Assembly (NCBI RefSeq): GCF_017573465.1
Contig: NZ_JAGEPF010000040.1
Span: 1 to 64,000 of the forward strand
Source: Actinomadura violacea
Lineage (GTDB): Bacteria; Actinomycetota; Actinomycetes; Streptosporangiales; Streptosporangiaceae
Reading direction: 5' to 3'
Length of the DNA: 64,000 nucleotides
Shown here piece by piece: positions 25,035 through 33,818 of this stretch. The notes below the pieces were generated by a model. It saw nothing but the letters and a program-made list of their open reading frames with translations, was not told the DNA's origin and searched no databases. Numbering within the stretch: the stretch's first letter is position 1; each line of letters opens with the position of its first letter. The position numbers and the translations under genes are program-made.

Positions 25035-26153
25035 TCAGCTCGGCGGGAGGACGCGCGCCAGGTCCTTGAGCAGCGGCCGAAGGGCGGGGGCGCGTCGAGG
25101 GTGAGCGGCCAGGGTGTCGCGGAGATCGCCGATCAGGTGACGGCAGCGCGGCGAGGTGATCTGCGGTGCTTGCCGTGCGGCGGCACGCGCCGCACTGCCC
25201 GCTTGGTCGAGGTCTCCGGCGCGGGCGTGAGCGAGGCCCAGCCAGGTGAGGTGGCGCAGGGTGGAGCGCTGGTAGGCGGCGGTGGAGGTCAGTGCCCGGT
25301 CGTGCAGGAGGGTGGTGGCGCTGGCCAGGAGCTTTTGCTGGTGGCGGCCGGTGAGGTGCTCGGCCAGGGTGACCATGCCGCGGCCGGTGATGGCGTCGAG
25401 TTCGGTGCGGGTGACGTAGCGGGCCCACCGGGGAGTCTTGTCGCGGTGGGAGCCGGCGTGGTCGAGGGCCTGCAGGCTCTGGTCTCGGGTGCGCTGGAAG
25501 CCGCTCAGGTCGCCGGCGGCGGCGTAGGCCAGGCTGCTGCGGGCGGCGATGAGTGCTTGCACCGCCGCCGGGGCGCGGGCGGCGGCCTGCTGCGCGGCGG
25601 CCGACAGCTGGAGGGCCTGGCTGGTCTGACCCGGCATACCGGCCAGCTGGTTGCTCATCAGCGCGAGGATGCTGGCCGCCAGCGCGTGATCATTGGCGCT
25701 GTGGGCGGCGTGCAGGGCGGTCAGGTACCAGCGTTGCGCGGCGCCGTCTTGAAGGTTCTCGTACGCCATGAACCCGGCGGTCTGGGCGAGCTGGGCGAGC
25801 GCGGCGCACAGCCGTCGCCCGGTGGCGGTATCGTAGCTGGCCTGGCGCAGCAGCCGGGAGACGCAGGCGAACTGGTCGCTGACGAATCCGGCGCCGGCGG
25901 CGCCGTGCTGGTCGTCCATCTGCTGCGCGGCGGCGACGATGGTGTCGATGACGGTGATGGTCTCTGCCGACACCCGTCCTCCGGTGGCCGCGGTGCGGGC
26001 GATCGTGGTGGGGGCGGGGGCGTCCATCCATTCCCACGCCGACGCCGTCACAGCGGCGCCCGACAGGGCGATGAAGGCGCGTCGTGCCAGCATGGTGTGC
26101 GGCCATCCCTCCAGTAGGCGCAGCAGGCCCTGGTCCGTCCACGGTACGTCCAA
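25035..26153 (-). CDS. TPR-type regulator lacking its DNA-binding head
   Basis: A 372-residue protein made largely of Ala/Leu/Gln helical hairpins in tetratricopeptide style (for example RWYLTALHAAHSANDHALAA and TWLGLAHARAGDLDQAGSAA). It matches the C-terminal part of the large actinobacterial XRE/TPR regulators. The usual N-terminal helix-turn-helix is missing; the frame stays open upstream of TTG 26153 without a good start, so the protein may be a truncated regulator. A complete relative is encoded at 33819-35204. It could sense a peptide or metabolite. Confidence 0.65.
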   Translation of the reverse strand: MDVPWTDQGLLRLLEGWPHTMLARRAFIALSGAAVTASAWEWMDAPAPTTIARTAATGGRVSAETITVIDTIVAAAQQMDDQHGAAGAGFVSDQFACVSRLLRQASYDTATGRRLCAALAQLAQTAGFMAYENLQDGAAQRWYLTALHAAHSANDHALAASILALMSNQLAGMPGQTSQALQLSAAAQQAAARAPAAVQALIAARSSLAYAAAGDLSGFQRTRDQSLQALDHAGSHRDKTPRWARYVTRTELDAITGRGMVTLAEHLTGRHQQKLLASATTLLHDRALTSTAAYQRSTLRHLTWLGLAHARAGDLDQAGSAARAAARQAPQITSPRCRHLIGDLRDTLAAHPRRAPALRPLLKDLARVLPPS

Positions 26154-26248
26154 ACCGTCGTCGATGACCCGGCACTGCGGCCCGCGCGCTCGGGCCAGAC
26201 CTGATGGAAGTCCAGCGGCTGGCCGATGACGACCTGCCGGGCTGCGCG

Positions 26249-26665
26249 TTAGAGCTCGCCTTTGCGCCAGGCCTCTGCTTCAGCGTCGATCTGGTCGACG
26301 TCCGGCGGCGGGATCTCGATGGAGTTGGCCCATGCGCTGATGAGGTCGGCGGCCTGCCTGACGGTGTCGGCATCGACGGCGCCGTGGACGTGGAAGTAGG
26401 TGATGAGCGCCCCGGCCTCCGGCTGGTCGGCGTCGCAGCCCGGGCACAGCACCACCTCGGTCGTTCCGCGGATGACGTGCCCGTCCTGTCGCTCGATGTC
26501 ATGCGGAACGCGGGCCGACAGCAGACCCGGCCCGCCGCAGCGCGGGCAGGCCGGGACATGCAAGGCGGACACCACGTCGATCGGTCGTCTGCTCTGCTCG
26601 CCCGCAGACTCGGGGTCGTCGCGGTCGTCCGACTGGTCGCCGGGCCGTGAGCTGCTGGGGGTCAT
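26249..26665 (-). CDS. DUF6300-like zinc-ribbon protein
   Basis: A 138-residue protein with CPRCGGPG and CPGCDAD, two CxxC knuckles about 35 residues apart forming a zinc ribbon, then a helical acidic C terminus. This layout is that of DUF6300 proteins of actinomycetes, of unknown function. It starts at ATG 26665, overlapping the dnaE stop by 4 bases, so it is probably expressed with dnaE. Confidence 0.75.
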   Translation of the reverse strand: MTPSSSRPGDQSDDRDDPESAGEQSRRPIDVVSALHVPACPRCGGPGLLSARVPHDIERQDGHVIRGTTEVVLCPGCDADQPEAGALITYFHVHGAVDADTVRQAADLISAWANSIEIPPPDVDQIDAEAEAWRKGEL

Positions 26666-29600
26666 TGGATGGCGCTCGCGCCCAGCAGACTCTTGATGTC
26701 GCCGAAGAACGCCGAGTCCGGATTCACCTGGAAGGGCTCCAGGTTGAGCAACGTGCCGCGTCCGCCGTGCGTCATGTACGCCAGGTGGACCGGTGACCCG
26801 CCGGGGTGGGCGGACAGGATCCGCTTGAGTTCCGAGACCGTCCCGGCGTTGATCTTGGTGGCGGGGACGCTGATGACGACCGGCGGTTCGGACCCGCCGG
26901 CGGTGGAGACGTCCAGGACCTCCATTTCCTGGGCGTGCAGGGAGATGGAGCCGTCGCGTTCGTTGATCCGGCCGAGGACGCTGACCACCATGTCGTCGGC
27001 GAGCGTCGTCGAGTACAGCTGGTAGGCCGACGGGAAGAACAGGCACTCGATCGACCCGTCGAGGTCCTCCAGCTTGATGATCGCCCAGGAGTTGCCCGTC
27101 TTGGTGACCTTGCGGGTCAGCCCGGAGATCAGCCCGGCCACCCGCACCATGCCCTGGCGGCCACCGGCACCGACCTCGGCGGTGGTGGCCTCCCGGTTGC
27201 GCTCCAGGATCCGCTCTGCGCCGTCCAAGGGGTGGGAGGAGACGTACAGGCCCAGCATCTCCCGCTCGAAGGCCAGCAGCGTCGCCTTGTCCCACTCCCC
27301 GTCGTCGGGGATGGTCACCGCGAGCGGCGCCGAGCCTCCGTCGTCGGCCAGCCCACCGAACAGGCTGTCCTGGCCGATCGCCTCGGCCTTCTTCTCGCTG
27401 ACCACCGAATCAACGGCCGGTTCGTGGGCGATCAGCAGCCCCCGCCGCGGGTGCCCCAGGCTGTCGAACGCGCCGGCCTTGATCAGCGACTCGATCGCGC
27501 TCTTCTTGCACACCGGCATCGGGACCTTGGTGAGGAAGTCGCCGAAGTCGGTATAGGCGCCCTTTTCTTTGCGGGCGGTGACGATGCCGTCCACGACGGC
27601 CTCACCGACGTTGCGGACCGCACCCAGACCGAACCGGACATCGTCGCCGACAGCGGCGAACATCGCTACCGACTCGTTCACGTCCGGAGGCAGCACCCTC
27701 ACCTTCATCCGCCGGCACTCACCGAGATACACCGCCATCTTGTCCTTGTTGTCGCCGACCGAGGTCAGCAGCGCCGCCATGTACTCGGCGGGGTAGTTCG
27801 CCTTCATGTAGGCGGTCCAGTAGGAGACCATGCCGTATCCGGCGGTGTGGCTCTTGTTGAACCCGTACTGGGAGAACGGCACCAGCACGTCCCATACGGC
27901 TTGGGCGGCTTCGGCGCTGTAGCCCTTGTCGGCCATGCCCTGGGAGAAGATGGCCCATTGCTTGTCCATCTCCTCTTTCTTCTTCTTGCCCATCGCTCGG
28001 CGCAGGATGTCGGCGCCGCCGAGGGTGTAGCCGGCGAGCTGCTGCGCGATCGCCATGACCTGCTCCTGGTACACCACCAGGTGGTAGGTGTTCCCGAGGA
28101 TGGGTTCCAGGGCGTCTTTCAGCTCCGGGTGGATCGGGGTGATCTCCTGCTGCCCGGCCTTGCGGAGCGCGTAGTTGACGTGGGCGTTGGCGCCCATCGG
28201 GCCCGGTCGCCCGAGGGCGAGGACGGCGGACACGTCCTCGAACTCGGTCGGGGCCATCAGCTTGGTGAGATCGCGCATCATCGAGCTGTCCAGTTGGAAG
28301 ACGCCCAGGGTCCAGCCCGCGCGCAGCAGGGCGTAGGTGGGTTCGTCGTCCATCGGGATGTCGGTCAGCTTGACCTCGATCCCCCGGTTGGTTTTGACGT
28401 TGTCGATGGCGTCGCCGAGGATCGTCAGGTTCCGCAGCCCCAGGAAGTCCATCTTCAGCGCGCCCAGCTCCTCGCAGGAGGGGCCGTCGTAGCCGGTGAT
28501 GCGGGCGCCGTCGTCGGGGCGCTGGTGGATCGGCATCACGTCGATGAGCGGCTGGGACGACAGGATGACGCCGGCGGCGTGCACGCCGGTGCCGCGGGTC
28601 AGGCCTTCGATGCCGACCGCGGTGTCCAGGACGCGTTTGACGTCCACGTCTTCCTCGTACAGCTGCCGCAGCGCTGTGGCCTCGGCGTACCGTGGGTCCT
28701 TCTCGTCGAAGATCGCCGAGAGCGAGATCTCCTTGCCGCCGGCGGCGGGCGGGAACGCCTTGGTGATCTTGTCGCCCAGTGCGTAGGGCAGGTCGTTGAT
28801 GCGGCAGGAGTCCTTCACCGCGGCCTTGGCCTTGATGGAGCCGTAGGTGATGATCAGGGAGACGTTGTCCTCGCCGTACCGCTCGTTGACGTAGCGGATC
28901 ATCCGCTCACGGCGACGGTCGTCGAAGTCCAGGTCGACATCGGGCATCGACACGCGTTCGGGGTTGAGGAACCGCTCGAAGATCAGGCCGTGCTCGATCG
29001 GGTCCAGGTCGGTGATGCCGGTGACGTAGGACACCATCGACCCCGTCGCCGACCCGCGTCCCGGGCCCAGCCACACCCCGTTCTCGCGGGCGTAGTTGCA
29101 GATGTCGGCGACGACCAGGAAGTAGCCGGGGAACCCCATCTCGTCGATGACGCCCAGCTCGTAGTTGATCCGTTCGGTGACCTCGGCCGGGACCGGGTCC
29201 CCGAACCGCTTCACCGCGCCGCGCTCGGCTTCCTTGCGCAGCCATGTCGACTCGGTTTCGCCTTCGGGGATGGGGAACTTCGCGGCCAGGTCGCGCCGCT
29301 CGAACACCTCGTCGTACGGCTCGACCATCTCGGCGACCAGCAGGGTGTTGCGGCACCCTTCCAGCCAGGCTTCGGAGGAGTCGATGCCGCGCATCTCCTC
29401 GGCGGTCTTGAGGTAGTAGCCGCTGCCGCTGAACCGGAACCGGTCGGGTTCGGCGAGGCGGGATCCGGTGCCGACGCACAGCAGCGCGTCGTGGGCGGCC
29501 GCCTGGTTCTCGGTCACGTAGTGGGAGTCGTTGGTGACCAGCGGCGGAATGCCGAGGGTGTCGGCGATCTTCAGCAGGTCATCGCGGACCCGCCGCTCCA

Positions 29601-30213
29601 GCGGAAGCCCGTGGTCCATCAGCTCCAGGAAGTAGTTTTCTTTCCCGAAGATGTCCTGGTACTTCGCCGCAGCCTTGAGGGCCTCGTCGAACTGGCCGAG
29701 CCGCAGCCGGGTCTGCACCGCACCGGATGGGCATCCGGTGGTGGCGATGATTCCCTTGCCGTGCTCGGCGAGGAGTTCGTCGTCCATCCGGGGCCACTTG
29801 CGGTAGTGGCCCTCCAGCGAGGCCAGCGACGTCAGCTTGAACAGGTTCCGCAGGCCGGGCGCGTCCTTGGCCCACATCGTCATGTGGAGGTAGGACCCGG
29901 ACGCCGAGACGTCGCCGCCCTCGCCGGTCTGCTCGTTGGTCTTCTTCTGGTGCGGCTCGCCCCACAAGATCGGCTTGCGGACATGCCGGGACTCGGGAGC
30001 CACGTAGGCTTCCACACCCAGGATGGGCTTGATGCCGTTCTTCTTGGCGCCCTTGAAGAACTCGTACGAGCCGAACATGTTGCCGTGGTCGCTCATCGCT
30101 ACCGCGGGCATCCCGAGTTCGGCGGCCTTGCCGATCAGCGGGCTGATCTTCGCGGCACCGTCCAGCATCGAGTACTCGGTGTGAACATGCAGGTGAACGT
30201 ACGAATCAGCCAA
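26662..30213 (-). CDS. dnaE: DNA polymerase III alpha subunit (DnaE)
   Basis: A full-length 1183-residue C-family polymerase. The PHP domain opens with YVHLHVHTEYSMLDG (5-19) and MSDHGNMFG. The polymerase active site shows LGPGRGSATGSMVSYVTG and PDVDLDFDDRRRERM (about 425-440), which carries catalytic Asp residues. A helix-hairpin-helix/beta-binding region with SQYGFNKSHTAGYG follows, then an OB domain (MVRVAGLISGLTRKVTKTG). All key residues are present, so it should be active. Carriage of a dnaE copy is known from large actinobacterial plasmids and phages; here it may help element replication. It heads a two-gene unit with the DUF6300 gene. Confidence 0.95.
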   Translation of the reverse strand: MADSYVHLHVHTEYSMLDGAAKISPLIGKAAELGMPAVAMSDHGNMFGSYEFFKGAKKNGIKPILGVEAYVAPESRHVRKPILWGEPHQKKTNEQTGEGGDVSASGSYLHMTMWAKDAPGLRNLFKLTSLASLEGHYRKWPRMDDELLAEHGKGIIATTGCPSGAVQTRLRLGQFDEALKAAAKYQDIFGKENYFLELMDHGLPLERRVRDDLLKIADTLGIPPLVTNDSHYVTENQAAAHDALLCVGTGSRLAEPDRFRFSGSGYYLKTAEEMRGIDSSEAWLEGCRNTLLVAEMVEPYDEVFERRDLAAKFPIPEGETESTWLRKEAERGAVKRFGDPVPAEVTERINYELGVIDEMGFPGYFLVVADICNYARENGVWLGPGRGSATGSMVSYVTGITDLDPIEHGLIFERFLNPERVSMPDVDLDFDDRRRERMIRYVNERYGEDNVSLIITYGSIKAKAAVKDSCRINDLPYALGDKITKAFPPAAGGKEISLSAIFDEKDPRYAEATALRQLYEEDVDVKRVLDTAVGIEGLTRGTGVHAAGVILSSQPLIDVMPIHQRPDDGARITGYDGPSCEELGALKMDFLGLRNLTILGDAIDNVKTNRGIEVKLTDIPMDDEPTYALLRAGWTLGVFQLDSSMMRDLTKLMAPTEFEDVSAVLALGRPGPMGANAHVNYALRKAGQQEITPIHPELKDALEPILGNTYHLVVYQEQVMAIAQQLAGYTLGGADILRRAMGKKKKEEMDKQWAIFSQGMADKGYSAEAAQAVWDVLVPFSQYGFNKSHTAGYGMVSYWTAYMKANYPAEYMAALLTSVGDNKDKMAVYLGECRRMKVRVLPPDVNESVAMFAAVGDDVRFGLGAVRNVGEAVVDGIVTARKEKGAYTDFGDFLTKVPMPVCKKSAIESLIKAGAFDSLGHPRRGLLIAHEPAVDSVVSEKKAEAIGQDSLFGGLADDGGSAPLAVTIPDDGEWDKATLLAFEREMLGLYVSSHPLDGAERILERNREATTAEVGAGGRQGMVRVAGLISGLTRKVTKTGNSWAIIKLEDLDGSIECLFFPSAYQLYSTTLADDMVVSVLGRINERDGSISLHAQEMEVLDVSTAGGSEPPVVISVPATKINAGTVSELKRILSAHPGGSPVHLAYMTHGGRGTLLNLEPFQVNPDSAFFGDIKSLLGASAIQ

Positions 30214-30343
30214 CGCCGAGCCTTTCTTTACGCGGCCGCCGAGCGGGGGACGGGGCCGGTGGTGCAGACGACCCCATGAGCCTACGGCGATCAGCGTGGC
30301 TCGTGGGACAGGGCAGGCCCATCTCGGTCTTGATCACAATCGA

Positions 30344-30383
30344 GGCCCGGCCGGAGCGCCCTTGGAGGGGCTCCGGCCGGGCC
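30344..30383. terminator. hairpin closing the 30-34 kb operon
   Basis: GGCCCGGCCGGAG (30344-30356) and CTCCGGCCGGGCC (30371-30383) form a perfect 13-bp stem about 90 bases after the last gene of the minus-strand operon and before dnaE. No strong T-tract, but the position suits termination. Confidence 0.55.
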
Positions 30384-30469
30384 GGTGAGCAGCCGTTCCC
30401 TAGGGTGATGCGGCGGGGTCTGTGGGGCCGCTCACCTCAGGGTTCGGCGTGTCGGTCAGGCGATGTCGG

Positions 30470-30679
30470 TCAGGTCGTGGCGGGCAGCGACGTCTTGGCG
30501 TCGTGGCGCAGGGCGTAGTTGTCCTGCATCCCCTTGTCGCACGCCGTGTCCAGGACGATCAGCCCGGCGTCGGTGGCGGCCAGGAACCGGTCGACCTCGG
30601 TGTCGTCGAGGCCGTAGCCGAGGCCGGGGCCCTCCAGCCGGAGGCTGGCCGCGGCCTTCTCCGCGAGCGTCATGGGCAT
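30470..30679 (-). CDS. small peptide, candidate RiPP precursor
   Basis: A 69-residue peptide with an AAGGA ribosome site; ATG 30679 or the ATG two codons on could start it. The N-terminal two thirds (TLAEKAAASLRLEGPGLG, then DDTEVDRFLAATDAGLIVLD) look helical and leader-like. The last 24 residues contain one Cys, several Asp/Asn/Lys and a Ser/Thr end (ACDKGMQDNYALRHDAKTS). It is the last gene of an operon encoding a 2OG oxygenase, its paralogue, an HExxH protein and a methyltransferase-fold protein, which is why I suspect a modified peptide. It could equally be an unrelated small protein. Confidence 0.6.
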   Translation of the reverse strand: MPMTLAEKAAASLRLEGPGLGYGLDDTEVDRFLAATDAGLIVLDTACDKGMQDNYALRHDAKTSLPATT

Positions 30680-30737
30680 CTTCCTTCCATCTCGGTGCCG
30701 GCCCGGTCGGGTCGGCGCGGTGTGGGTTCGCCGGCGG

Positions 30738-31337
30738 TTACCGGACGGATGCGGCGATCGCGACCAGGACGTACTGGCCGTGTTCGAGGGGGACGATGGA
30801 GGAGGTGAGCCAGCCGGGGGCGGCGACGTGCGCGCCGGCCACGGGCCGGATCATCAGCTGACGGCCCCAGGGGAGTCCGGGCATCGCGGTCATCTGGGAC
30901 CCGGCGCGGGGGTCGGAGAAGGCGAGGGCGCCGGACTCGGTGTGGGTGGGGGCGGGGCTGGCGGCCAGGATCCACCAGGCGACCAGGTCGGCGGGGTGTC
31001 CGGTGGCGGGGACGTCGTGGCCGTGCCGCCAGACCTGCACGTCGATGTCGACGCTGCTGATCGGGGGTGCCAGGTCGGGGCCGTAGGCGTCGGCGAGCGC
31101 GTCGAAGGAGGCGCGGAACGCCGTGGCCGCGGTGTCCAGGTCGGTGATGATGTCGCCCGGCGGCAGGGACTCCAGGGGCGGCCCGTCGGCGTCGATGTCG
31201 GCGGCGGCCGCCGACAGCAGCGGGGCCGGGGTGAGTTCGACGACGGTGATGGGCGTTCCCCAGTGCTGCCGCACGGACGGGCCGCCCGTGCTGCAGGGCC
31301 GCCGGTCGGGGGCGGACGTGGTGGTGGTGAGCGTCAT
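30738..31337 (-). CDS. inactive-looking paralogue of a 2OG-Fe(II) oxygenase
   Basis: A 199-residue protein. Its C-terminal half lines up with that of the oxygenase encoded just upstream: SGALAFSDPRAG corresponds to AGYLQMLDPRP, VAAPGWLTSSIVP to MVAFPGWQPHSVKA, and GHPADLVAWWILAASP to HHDSAWSGVLYVAADP. The metal ligands do not survive: HxD becomes HP, the distal His becomes Ser (residue 180), and the 2OG-binding Arg is absent. I infer a non-catalytic partner or a substrate-binding subunit. Its ATG overlaps the oxygenase stop by 4 bases, so the two are probably made together. Confidence 0.65.
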   Translation of the reverse strand: MTLTTTTSAPDRRPCSTGGPSVRQHWGTPITVVELTPAPLLSAAAADIDADGPPLESLPPGDIITDLDTAATAFRASFDALADAYGPDLAPPISSVDIDVQVWRHGHDVPATGHPADLVAWWILAASPAPTHTESGALAFSDPRAGSQMTAMPGLPWGRQLMIRPVAGAHVAAPGWLTSSIVPLEHGQYVLVAIAASVR

Positions 31338-32020
31338 GACATCCGGCTCCAGCGCTCGTGGTAGGCGATGTTCCAGGCGATCGCGATCCGCAGGCGCGAG
31401 TCCGTCGCGGTCGCTTTCACCGAGTGGGGCTGCCAGCCGGGGAATGCGACCATCCGGCCGGGGATCGGGGAGTAGCGGACGACGCCCTGGGAGGCGCTGC
31501 GGCCGACGGCGGCCGGGCGCGGGTCGAGCATCTGCAGGTACCCGGCCTCGCTGTCGCTGCTGGGGTCGGCGGCGACGTACAGCACGCCCGACCACGCCGA
31601 GTCGTGGTGGGTGTGGGGCCGCAGCGACCCGCCGGACCGGTACACCACCGCCCACGCTTCGGCGTTGACGTCGTGGCCGCCGATCTCGTCGGCGGCATCG
31701 CCCAGCACCGCGCGGGTCAAGGTGTCGCCGGCGGCGGCGATCTGGACCTTCAGCCACTCGATCGACGGGTGGTCCCAGGTCAGCATCGTCTGGGACGACT
31801 TGATCGCGTCGATCCCGCCGAAGTTCGCGGCCTGGGTGTCGGTCTTCTCCGCCTGAAGGATCATCTCCCGCAGGACCGGGAGGTGCTCGGCGGCGCCGGG
31901 GCAGTCGGCCTGGTAGGTGGGGGTCCTCCACATCTGCATCACCGGCCGGTCGGTGGGGAACGTCGGCGGGCCGGAGTCCGACGGCGCCGAGCGCGAATGA
32001 GCGGTCACGGTCACAGCCAC
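31334..32020 (-). CDS. 2-oxoglutarate/Fe(II) oxygenase
   Basis: A 228-residue protein of the double-stranded beta-helix oxygenase class (putative 2OG-Fe(II) oxygenase, TIGR02466-like). Ligands visible are His138 and Asp140 (HTHHD), the distal His199 (AFPGWQPHS) and Arg211 for 2-oxoglutarate (RLRIAIAWN). GTG 32020 is chosen because an AGGAAAGG ribosome site stands 5 bases before it. It probably hydroxylates a side chain; in this operon the substrate may be the small peptide encoded at 30470-30679. It lies between the HExxH gene and its own degenerate paralogue. Confidence 0.8.
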   Translation of the reverse strand: MAVTVTAHSRSAPSDSGPPTFPTDRPVMQMWRTPTYQADCPGAAEHLPVLREMILQAEKTDTQAANFGGIDAIKSSQTMLTWDHPSIEWLKVQIAAAGDTLTRAVLGDAADEIGGHDVNAEAWAVVYRSGGSLRPHTHHDSAWSGVLYVAADPSSDSEAGYLQMLDPRPAAVGRSASQGVVRYSPIPGRMVAFPGWQPHSVKATATDSRLRIAIAWNIAYHERWSRMS

Positions 32021-32075
32021 AGTCCTTTCCTCGTTCGGGCATCTCGGGGTTTGCGTCGGGCCCGGCTGCAAGGGG

Positions 32076-32864
32076 TCACCCCACGCGAGCCGGCTCCGGG
32101 CCGGGCAGGTGGGCGGCGATCCGGTCGGCGAGGAGCCGGCCGACCGGGGTCAGGTGCCGGGCGGCGTCCAGGCACCCGGTCCCGTAGTCGGCCAGCAGCC
32201 GCACCCGGTCGTGGTCGCCGGTCGCCTGGTAGAGGCGGATGAGCGCGGCGGCGACGTGCGCGGCGCCCAGCGCCTCGTCCGGGCTTCGCCCGGCGGTCCC
32301 CGACGGCAGGGCGACCGGCGGCGCGTCCGGGGTCTCCAGCCGCCACATCTCCTGGATCAGGTACAGCCATTGGTGAGCGAGTTCGTGCACGAGCTGCTCG
32401 CGCAGCTCGGCCTCGGTGGAGAACGCGGCGTCGGCGAGAAGCACATGCTGCGGCCAGGACCGCGACGACGCCGAGATCGCGCCACGGTCGGGGAACAGCC
32501 GCGCGTACCGAACCGGCAGCCGCAGCAGCGGCCCCCACGCGGGCACCAGCTCCTCGAGTTCGATGAGGCGGCGGCTGATCGCGGCGCGGCGGGCCGAAGC
32601 CAGAGGCCGGGCGGGCATCGGCGGCGAGGTCCGCAGCGCGTAGATCGCAGACGGCATCAGCCACGCCTGCGGAGGCACCGCCCCGCGGGACCCGCTACGC
32701 GGAGCCTGCTCGGCCTGGGCGTGGCGGACGGCGGCGGCGCCGGCCAGCAGGCGCCCGTGCTGGAACCCGTCGTCCAGGAACGGGAGCCCGTCCAGCATCC
32801 GAAGCGGGTCGGCGAAATCTTGGCGGGTCAGCGCCAGTGCGGCGTCGGGGGAGGCAGAAGCCAT
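32076..32864 (-). CDS. HExxH-type putative peptide-modification protein
   Basis: A 262-residue protein with VHELAHQW (HExxH at 160-164) in a helix and a further conserved-looking His203 in AAHVAAALIRLY. HExxH plus a downstream His is the pattern of the 'HEXXH motif' proteins of RiPP clusters, some of which are 2-oxoglutarate-dependent peptide beta-hydroxylases rather than proteases. The family is usually longer, so this may be a compact form. A zinc metalloprotease is the alternative. ATG 32864; 14 bases separate it from the upstream gene. Confidence 0.65.
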   Translation of the reverse strand: MASASPDAALALTRQDFADPLRMLDGLPFLDDGFQHGRLLAGAAAVRHAQAEQAPRSGSRGAVPPQAWLMPSAIYALRTSPPMPARPLASARRAAISRRLIELEELVPAWGPLLRLPVRYARLFPDRGAISASSRSWPQHVLLADAAFSTEAELREQLVHELAHQWLYLIQEMWRLETPDAPPVALPSGTAGRSPDEALGAAHVAAALIRLYQATGDHDRVRLLADYGTGCLDAARHLTPVGRLLADRIAAHLPGPEPARVG

Positions 32865-32878
32865 CACAAGGATCCCTT

Positions 32879-33631
32879 TCAACGGGCGGGCGCAGGGGCG
32901 GGCGCGGGCACGCCTTGGACGTCCAGGAGCGGGTGGTTGCGGAGCGGTGAGTCGTCCAGTCCGAACGCCAGCACCGCGGCGCCGGCGCGGCGTCCGGTCT
33001 GCAGGCACGGCAGCGGCCACGGCGCCTCCGGTCGCGGCGTGAAGTAGACCGCGGGCGGACGCCCCAGCATCGCCAGCACGCCGGGTCCGCAGTCACGACC
33101 GCCGTAGCTGTCGAAGCTGAAGCGGGGGTGGCCGATGTCGAAGTCGTGGACGACCGCGACCGCGCCGCCAGTCGGCGTGCGGGTGGCGAGGAGTTCCAGT
33201 TCCTGCTCCAGCGGCCACGGGTCGCCCCAGTGCGCGTCGAGGAAACACAGCGGCCGGGTGTGGCGGCGGGTGACGTCGGCTATCAGTCGTGGGGAGTCGC
33301 AGCATTCCACGGTGGCGTTGCTGTGCCCGGTGAGGCGCCGGCGGGTGACCGCGACGTGGCGCGGGTCGATGTCGCAGGAGCGCACCGGCAGTTCCGGGTG
33401 CCGGGCCGCCAAGTAGAGGGTGGTGTCGCCGACGAAGGAACCGGTCTCGCAGATCGCGTCGCATCCGAGCATGCCGATCAGCTGGTCCACCAGCAGCGCC
33501 AGGTGGATGTCGAACCCGAAGGGCCCGCCGCCGTCCGATAGGCGGATCTGCCCGGCCCTGGGGATTCGGTAGAACTCCTCGTAGGTCCGTTGGACGTCCG
33601 ACTCGGTCACCACCATCACCGCCTGCTGCAT
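32879..33631 (-). CDS. class I SAM-methyltransferase-fold protein
   Basis: A 250-residue Rossmann-fold protein. ICETGSFVGDTTLYLA (about 60-75) is motif I, RSCDIDPRHVAVTRRRL motif II, and CFLDAHWGDPWPLEQEL motif IV with an acidic pair, as in CmcI/Methyltransf_24-type O-methyltransferases. It begins the minus-strand operon, so it is probably made with the HExxH and oxygenase proteins. Starts at ATG 33631 or at an internal ATG 33616. The C terminus is Pro/Ala-rich. Confidence 0.7.
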   Translation of the reverse strand: MQQAVMVVTESDVQRTYEEFYRIPRAGQIRLSDGGGPFGFDIHLALLVDQLIGMLGCDAICETGSFVGDTTLYLAARHPELPVRSCDIDPRHVAVTRRRLTGHSNATVECCDSPRLIADVTRRHTRPLCFLDAHWGDPWPLEQELELLATRTPTGGAVAVVHDFDIGHPRFSFDSYGGRDCGPGVLAMLGRPPAVYFTPRPEAPWPLPCLQTGRRAGAAVLAFGLDDSPLRNHPLLDVQGVPAPAPAPAR

Positions 33632-33818
33632 GAGTGGTCGCTGCGCCCTCCACACAACGCCCGGCTCTCCGCGGCGGCTAGGGGCTGAGGTGTCTCTCGG
33701 TGTCTCTCCTGAAACCGGCTCCGAGCACGTGCTGCGGCCGCGGCGGGAACCGGCCTCCCGGAAGGGGTGGCTCCGCATCGGCCCCCGCCGGATAGTGGCC
33801 AGGGAGGTGTCAACGACG

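Noticed and set aside
26806-30279. 1157-codon plus-strand open frame
   Set aside because: It is the exact antisense of dnaE; the minus strand has complete Pol III alpha motifs, and the plus frame has only Val/Gly/His/Gln-rich composition.
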